Shown here piece after piece: positions 18,580 to 22,500 of a DNA stretch of 22,500 nucleotides. This DNA is from Cristatella mucedo (taxonomy: Eukaryota; Bryozoa; Phylactolaemata; Cristatellidae). A program made the translations under genes and the position numbers. Position 1 is the first letter of the stretch, and the number at the start of each line of letters is the position of its first letter. Below the pieces are notes generated by a model that saw nothing but the letters and a program-made list of their open reading frames with translations, was not told where the DNA came from and ran no database searches. Where the stretch lies: assembly GCA_009760855.2 (NCBI GenBank), contig WPIO01000057.1, positions 147,501 to 170,000 of the forward strand, read 5' to 3'.

Positions 18580-18750
18580 AAATTATTATTATTATTATCT
18601 CTGTCGAAGCTCTTTTCATTTCCTGCAAAGGAAGCACGATCGAATTGTTAATGGTAGAATGCTCAATTACAACAAGCATAGCATGATTAAGAGTGCTGCA
18701 CAAGGTCAGTATGCAAATACTGTTAGTGGCCGCGTGCACGGTGTCGAATC
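18580..18750 (-). mobile_element. Diverged L2-w 3'-end copy
   Basis: Read on the minus strand, it shows GACACCGTGCACGCGGCCAC, GTTGTAATTGAGCATTCTAC, ACAATTCGATCGTGCTTCCT and TTGCAGGAAATG, following the 3' UTR of the 16340 copy. The terminal stem-loop is mostly missing and the tail reads as (ATA)n-like repeats. Either the end is rearranged or this is another subfamily. Confidence 0.72.
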
Positions 18751-19372
18751 TTAACTCTTCATTGAAAAGAAGCGATTAAGATAAAAATAAGCACAAATTG
18801 AACTAGGTGAAAGGTATCAAGTGAATGTGGTATAAGCTAGATAAAGAAGCTCTTTATAATGAACACTCAAAACGAGGTCAATTGATTCAATTAGATTAGC
18901 AAAAACGTTTTAAAAATGCATTATATAGGAATAATTAAAGTGAATAAATATTAAGTTTAAAGAAATAAAATTACACTAGGCTTGATTTCTCGTTGAAAAT
19001 AAATATTTACATTTTAATAACCTTTCAAATTTATACGAACTGTATTTGTAAAAAATTTGTTTCACAAATTTAATATGATGCCCCGTGCCTTTGTTCAATT
19101 TTTTATGTTGTGGCTACGTTTTTCATCCACGTACACAACATTTTTATCATCGTAGAATGTTTGCCACAAGTTATCCTGTGGCACTGATTAAATAGCGATA
19201 CGAAATAGCCTTCCACAGTCACTAACTTCTGGAGCTGTGATAGCATGATGGCATGACATGCTTCGCTTTTCCAGAACAGGCGCAAGTTTAGCTCGGAGGC
19301 TCGTGCAGTGCTACCAAAAATCTCACAGTCAATGTATTGCATACAAACGTTTCACACGACCTTGACTTAAGG
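18751..19372. other. AT-rich unassigned sequence
   Basis: Strongly AT-rich between about 18760 and 19090. A 79-codon minus-strand frame (19103-19342) has a varied composition and no repeat overlap, but I recognise no domain in it and see no splice or start context. It could be a transposase or host-exon remnant, or chance. Confidence 0.4.
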
Positions 19373-19525
19373 GGTGGCTATCTCTGGTTTGGCCTAGTGT
19401 TTAAGGCGCTCACCCCGACCAAGGTTTGGCTGAGGTCGTGGCCTCGAGCCCTGGCCATATGTGAAGCGCTTGAATAGCGATTAAGTTCTCTTAGCGCGAT
19501 GTACAAATGAGTTATATTATTACAT
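19373..19525 (+). mobile_element. SINE-2 copy, best preserved
   Basis: The head has CTGGTTTGGCCTAGTGTTTA (A-box region), CTCACCCCGACCAAGG, GAGGTCGTGG and the B-box-like GCCTCGAGCCC at 19441-19451. The tail has ATGTGAAGCGC (19459-19469), GATTAAGTTCTCT (19479-19491, identical to 5988-6000 of an L2-w copy), TAGCGCGATGTACAAATG and a short ATTATTA end. It represents a typical tRNA-derived SINE with a LINE-derived 3' end. Confidence 0.85.
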
Positions 19526-19904
19526 TTTTATAATTATACTATCTCCTTGAAGGTCGCGCTTGAGGGCGCGGCAAAAATCGGCAGGAAGGTTGCGGCGTGA
19601 ATAGATTCGGATTTGGAATCAATCGTCAAACATCGAGTGATTCTGATATGGTGTTTGGAGGCGCCGCCGTGCACGAGCAAATGACAGGTGCACCAAATGA
19701 AAGCGGCTGCCACAGAAGCGTGCGACCATGTGCGCCAAACATCGCACGAAACGTAACTGCTTCACTATCACTCACCCGCAAATCTCCATTTTTGTGGTAG
19801 TTGGTGCTTACTGATGAGTGCAAGACGTGTCTCGGCCTCTCAGCATCTCTTTCAAATCATGCCTACTTTTCTCTACCACGTTGGTCTCCTTCTACCCTAG
19901 CATA
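19526..19904. other. Unassigned sequence
   Basis: Two overlapping frames of 65-67 codons lie on opposite strands (19597-19823). Neither resembles a known protein. CTGATGAGTGCAAGACGTGT (19811) looks superficially like a hammerhead core but lacks the GAAA segment. Confidence 0.4.
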
Positions 19905-20023
19905 TCCTGCCAGCATATGTTCCAGTTTTTCTTCCGTTCTCTCTCCCTTTCGTCCTTTTCTTCCCTCACTACTTCCTACCTTCCTACCTTCATGTTCCTT
20001 CGGTCATTCCATCCTTTTCTCTG

Positions 20024-20098
20024 CTGCATTCCTTTTCCCTCCTACCCTACCTGCATTCCTTTTCCCCTCCTACCCTACCTGCATTCCTTTTCCCCTCC
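20024..20098. repeat. 27-28-bp tandem repeat, about 2.7 units
   Basis: CTGCATTCCTTTTCCC starts at 20024, 20051 and 20079. The linker CTCCTACCCTAC is shared between the first and second and between the second and third units. It lies within the polypyrimidine tract. Confidence 0.88.
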
Positions 20099-20292
20099 GT
20101 CACTCCCTTCCGCCCTACCGTTCTTGTTCCTGTTTCCTGCTCTCCCCGCCACTGTTCCTCTCTAACTTCTCTCCCTTCCTATTTCTGTGTCCGAATCGCT
20201 CTTTCTTGACCCCGTTCTCGCTTCTCGTCCAGATTACTTCATCCCTCGCTTCCCTTTCCCTCCAGCTCACCTTTCTTCTCTCTCTTTTCCAT

Positions 20293-20344
<52 letters not shown>

Positions 20345-20345
<1 letters not shown>

Positions 20346-20415
20346 GCTCTCACTTTCTCTCTCACTGTCTCACTCTAGCTCTCACTTTCTCTCTCACTGT
20401 CTCACTCTCTTTCTT

Positions 20416-20452
<37 letters not shown>

Positions 20453-20836
20453 ATCATCCCTGCTCCTCTCATCAGCTCTCTCGCTCCTCTCACTCGTCTG
20501 CTCTCTCTGCTCCCTTTGCTTCTTCCTCTTCCTTCTCCTTCTTCCTCTTTTGCTTCCTCGGTTTCTCCTCTTTCTCTTGGCTTCTCTTTTCTTTCTCTTC
20601 CCTCTCCTCGCTCTCGTCTTTCTTCTCTCTCTCCTTTATCCTCTCCCCACCCCTCTCCTTCTCTTTTCTTTCGGTTCTCTTCTCGTCTCTCTCCTCTCGC
20701 CTCCCTCTTCTTCTCTTCTCCTCTCTCGACTCTCTTCGTCTAAAACTTACTCGTCTCTAAGCTCTCAATGTTCCTCTCTCTCTCACTGTCTCACTCTAGC
20801 TCTCACTTTCTCTCTCACTGTCTCACTCTCTTTCTT

Positions 20837-20919
<83 letters not shown>

Positions 20920-20964
20920 CACTCTAGCTCTCACTTTCTCTCTCACTGTCTCACTCTCTTTCTT

Positions 20965-21014
<50 letters not shown>

Positions 21015-21189
21015 TCTCTCTCTCTTTCTCTCGCCTCCCTTCTCGGCCTCTACTCCCTCTCTCTCTCTCTCTCTAGATCACCTACCCTCTCCCTCTCGCT
21101 CTACTTAGCCTCTCACTTCTCTCTCACTCAACGCGAGTCCCTCACTCTAGGCTAGCACTTTCTCTCTCACGGTCTCACTCTCTTTCTCT

Positions 21190-21251
<62 letters not shown>
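20345..21251. repeat. Higher-order repeat of a CT-rich composite unit
   Basis: A composite unit recurs: CACTGTCTCACTCTAGCTCT, then CACTTTCTCTCTCACTGTC, then TCACTCTCTTTCTTTCTTTC, then a (CT)n array. Clear copies start near 20345 (its first part doubled), 20782 and 20911, and a diverged one near 21116 reads CTCTAGGCTAGCACTTTC. The 20782 and 20911 copies are directly adjacent. This means the microsatellite was duplicated as a block together with its flanks. Confidence 0.88.
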
Positions 21252-21252
21252 G

Positions 21253-21699
21253 TCAGGCTATGAACCGTTGGAATTGTATTGCTGCGTCTGAAGTAATTAC
21301 TACGGGAGTAGAAATTTGCTGGCAAAGATCGAATATGAAACCGGCAATTTAACGATGAATGAATTGGCCTAATTAGTTGGGTAGGTTAGACTGGGTATTA
21401 AACCCGTGACTTTTTCGTGCTTAAATGGGCTTCTTTATGAATAGGGTGTCATCACTTCGTCACATCATGAGGTCCGTACGTGGTTTGACTAGCGAAGACA
21501 TTGACCTGGCCTACCGCTCTCTTAGCAACAACTGGTCAAATATACCTCGTTATACCGCACGATTGCGCGAGTCTTCGCTCACACGCTGTCCGTTTCGGAG
21601 TCGCAGGTGCATACCGCGTGCGATATGAGCTCTTCCAGCAGAAAAGATTCACAACACTCACGCACCATCGTAATGGTAGCGGAACAGTCAAAATTCAAA

Positions 21700-21703
<4 letters not shown>
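21253..21703. other. Unassigned sequence between CT arrays
   Basis: Non-repetitive sequence of mixed composition. A 67-codon plus-strand frame (21425-21628) contains SLRHIMRSVRGLTSEDIDLA and looks less biased than most, but I do not recognise it. It has no supported splice sites or partners. Confidence 0.4.

Positions 21704-21786
<83 letters not shown>
21704..21786. repeat. (CT)n microsatellite
   Basis: About 80 bases of pure CT. Long Ser-Leu frames (+) and Glu-Arg frames (-) through it are artefacts. Confidence 0.98.
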
Positions 21787-21790
<4 letters not shown>

Positions 21791-22500
21791 CTATGTCTCC
21801 GTCGCTGACCACAATCACTTGAGCGAGGGAGCAGAACTGCGTACAGCCTTGTAAACTTACGCCAGCGATCGCTTCGTCGTACCCGCAAACCGAGGTCTGC
21901 TCGGGATTGGCGCGTCACAATGGTATGCAGCCGCACGCAGCAAGAAACTCTCTGCCTGTTGGAATTAGCAACGCAAGCTGGAAGGCAATAGCTAACAAGA
22001 ATTTCCGGCTGCATCGCATCAAACGGAGACCTCTGGGCGTCCCGCGCAGCTCCTCCGAGCGCGACGTCCGGCTTCGGTAAGCGCACGAGTTCGGCGCCTC
22101 CACGTCACAGCGAACAATGGGGCCCGCCTTCGGGCACGCCGTCGACGCTTACCCCAAACGCTACCGCTATCCGCGCTTCGCCCGATCGTGGTACAGAGAG
22201 CCGTTGGGAAGTAGCAGGTTAGCGGCCGACTCGTAATCCTAACCGATATTCGCATTTCCGGAGGACTTGTGCTTCTTCCTATTTGCCTTCCCACCCCACG
22301 CCCGTCCCCCTCGGTCGGCAACCCATCCTGGCTATGCCCGGCAGATTCGCCGTCTGCCGCTTCGGCAGGCGACGGAAAAACCGTCACGGGCTTACGTCGC
22401 TTTTCGAGCACGGCCCCGGTACTGGTTTGGCCCGGGAGGCCATCGCTGCAGCGGCCGCGGCCACCTCGCGGAGGTCGCTATCTGTATCGACCTCGCGAAC
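21787..22500. other. GC- and CpG-rich window end
   Basis: GC content and CG frequency rise from about 21850 to the window edge. A 130-codon minus-strand frame (22019-22411) is Arg-, Ala- and Ser-rich with no recognisable domain. This may be a CpG island or the edge of a gene outside the window, but nothing here proves it. Confidence 0.4.

Larger units (their letters stand above)
19905..21252. repeat. 1.35-kb polypyrimidine tract
   Basis: The plus strand is overwhelmingly C and T for about 1.35 kb, with only scattered purines. It mixes CCTT-type sequence (19905-20290), pure (CT)n arrays and CTTT patches. The Ser/Leu/Phe frames on this strand, up to 181 codons, are products of composition. Such a tract can in principle form triplex (H-DNA) structures. 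Confidence 0.93.

Noticed and set aside
19103-19342. 79-codon minus-strand frame as a host exon or transposase
   Set aside because: The composition is plausible, but I recognise no motif and no neighbouring exon. It is kept only as a note in the region description.
19811-19835. Hammerhead ribozyme core (CTGATGAG)
   Set aside because: No GAAA segment, stem II pairing or cleavage-site context follows.
20345-21251. CRISPR array
   Set aside because: The repeats are CT-rich, directly adjacent, without unique spacers, and the window is plainly eukaryotic.

Overview
The window is non-coding, repeat-dense DNA from an animal genome, most likely an invertebrate. The support is long (GA)n/(CT)n, (CA)n, (TAG)n and (ATT)n microsatellites, many 5'-truncated copies of an L2/CR1-like LINE, and at least two families of tRNA-derived SINEs. 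There is no bacterial or viral gene organisation. The sequence alone does not fix the species; a mollusc or crustacean would fit, but that is a guess. I could not identify any intact host protein-coding gene, tRNA gene or rRNA gene.

The main actor is one LINE family, here called L2-w. The longest copy (16340-18196, +) carries a broken reverse transcriptase with motif A (LDLSAAFDAIDH), motif B (YGVPQGC) and motif C (FYADD), followed by the typical C-terminal region (HWLPVKQRIDF, LKSFGDR), a 3' UTR of about 200 bases, a stem-loop and an (ATT)n tail. Other copies lie at 46-119 (-), 993-1320 (-), 2342-3153 (+), 5690-6052 (+), 7341-7449 (+), 13223-13349 (-), 14167-14821 (+) and 18580-18750 (-). 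A second, different LINE C-terminus lies at 15651-15893.

SINE-1 has a tRNA-like head with A- and B-box-like sequences, a strong hairpin just before the B box and a second hairpin in its body. It occurs at 3210-3379, 7175-7340, 8408-8580, 10060-10215, 14343-14524, 15045-15226 and 18210-18396, with a diverged relative at 8145-8315. SINE-2 (6053-6216, 14822-14985, 19373-19525, perhaps 7893-7985) has another tRNA-like head, and its 3' end closely resembles the L2-w 3' end. This fits SINE-2 being mobilised by L2-w.

Layout: 0-3.4 kb has L2-w copies, microsatellites and a fold-back SINE. 3.4-5.7 kb is unassigned. 5.7-8.6 kb has L2-w and SINE clusters. 8.7-10.2 kb has microsatellites and one SINE. 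10.65-11.35 kb is a CpG-dense segment, followed by two diverged 249-bp tandem units. 12.5-13.3 kb has GA-rich tracts, and 13.4-13.9 kb is an unassigned GC-rich stretch. 14.2-18.4 kb is a nest of L2-w, SINE-1, SINE-2 and the second LINE. 18.8-19.4 kb is AT-rich. 19.9-21.25 kb is an almost uninterrupted pyrimidine tract with higher-order repeats. From 21.8 kb to the end the sequence is GC- and CpG-rich.

The most informative signals are the tail shared by L2-w and SINE-2, two head-to-tail L2-w/(ATT)n/SINE-2 junctions, a SINE-1 joined directly to an L2-w tail, and a (GA)n array that has grown inside the L2-w 3' stem-loop.
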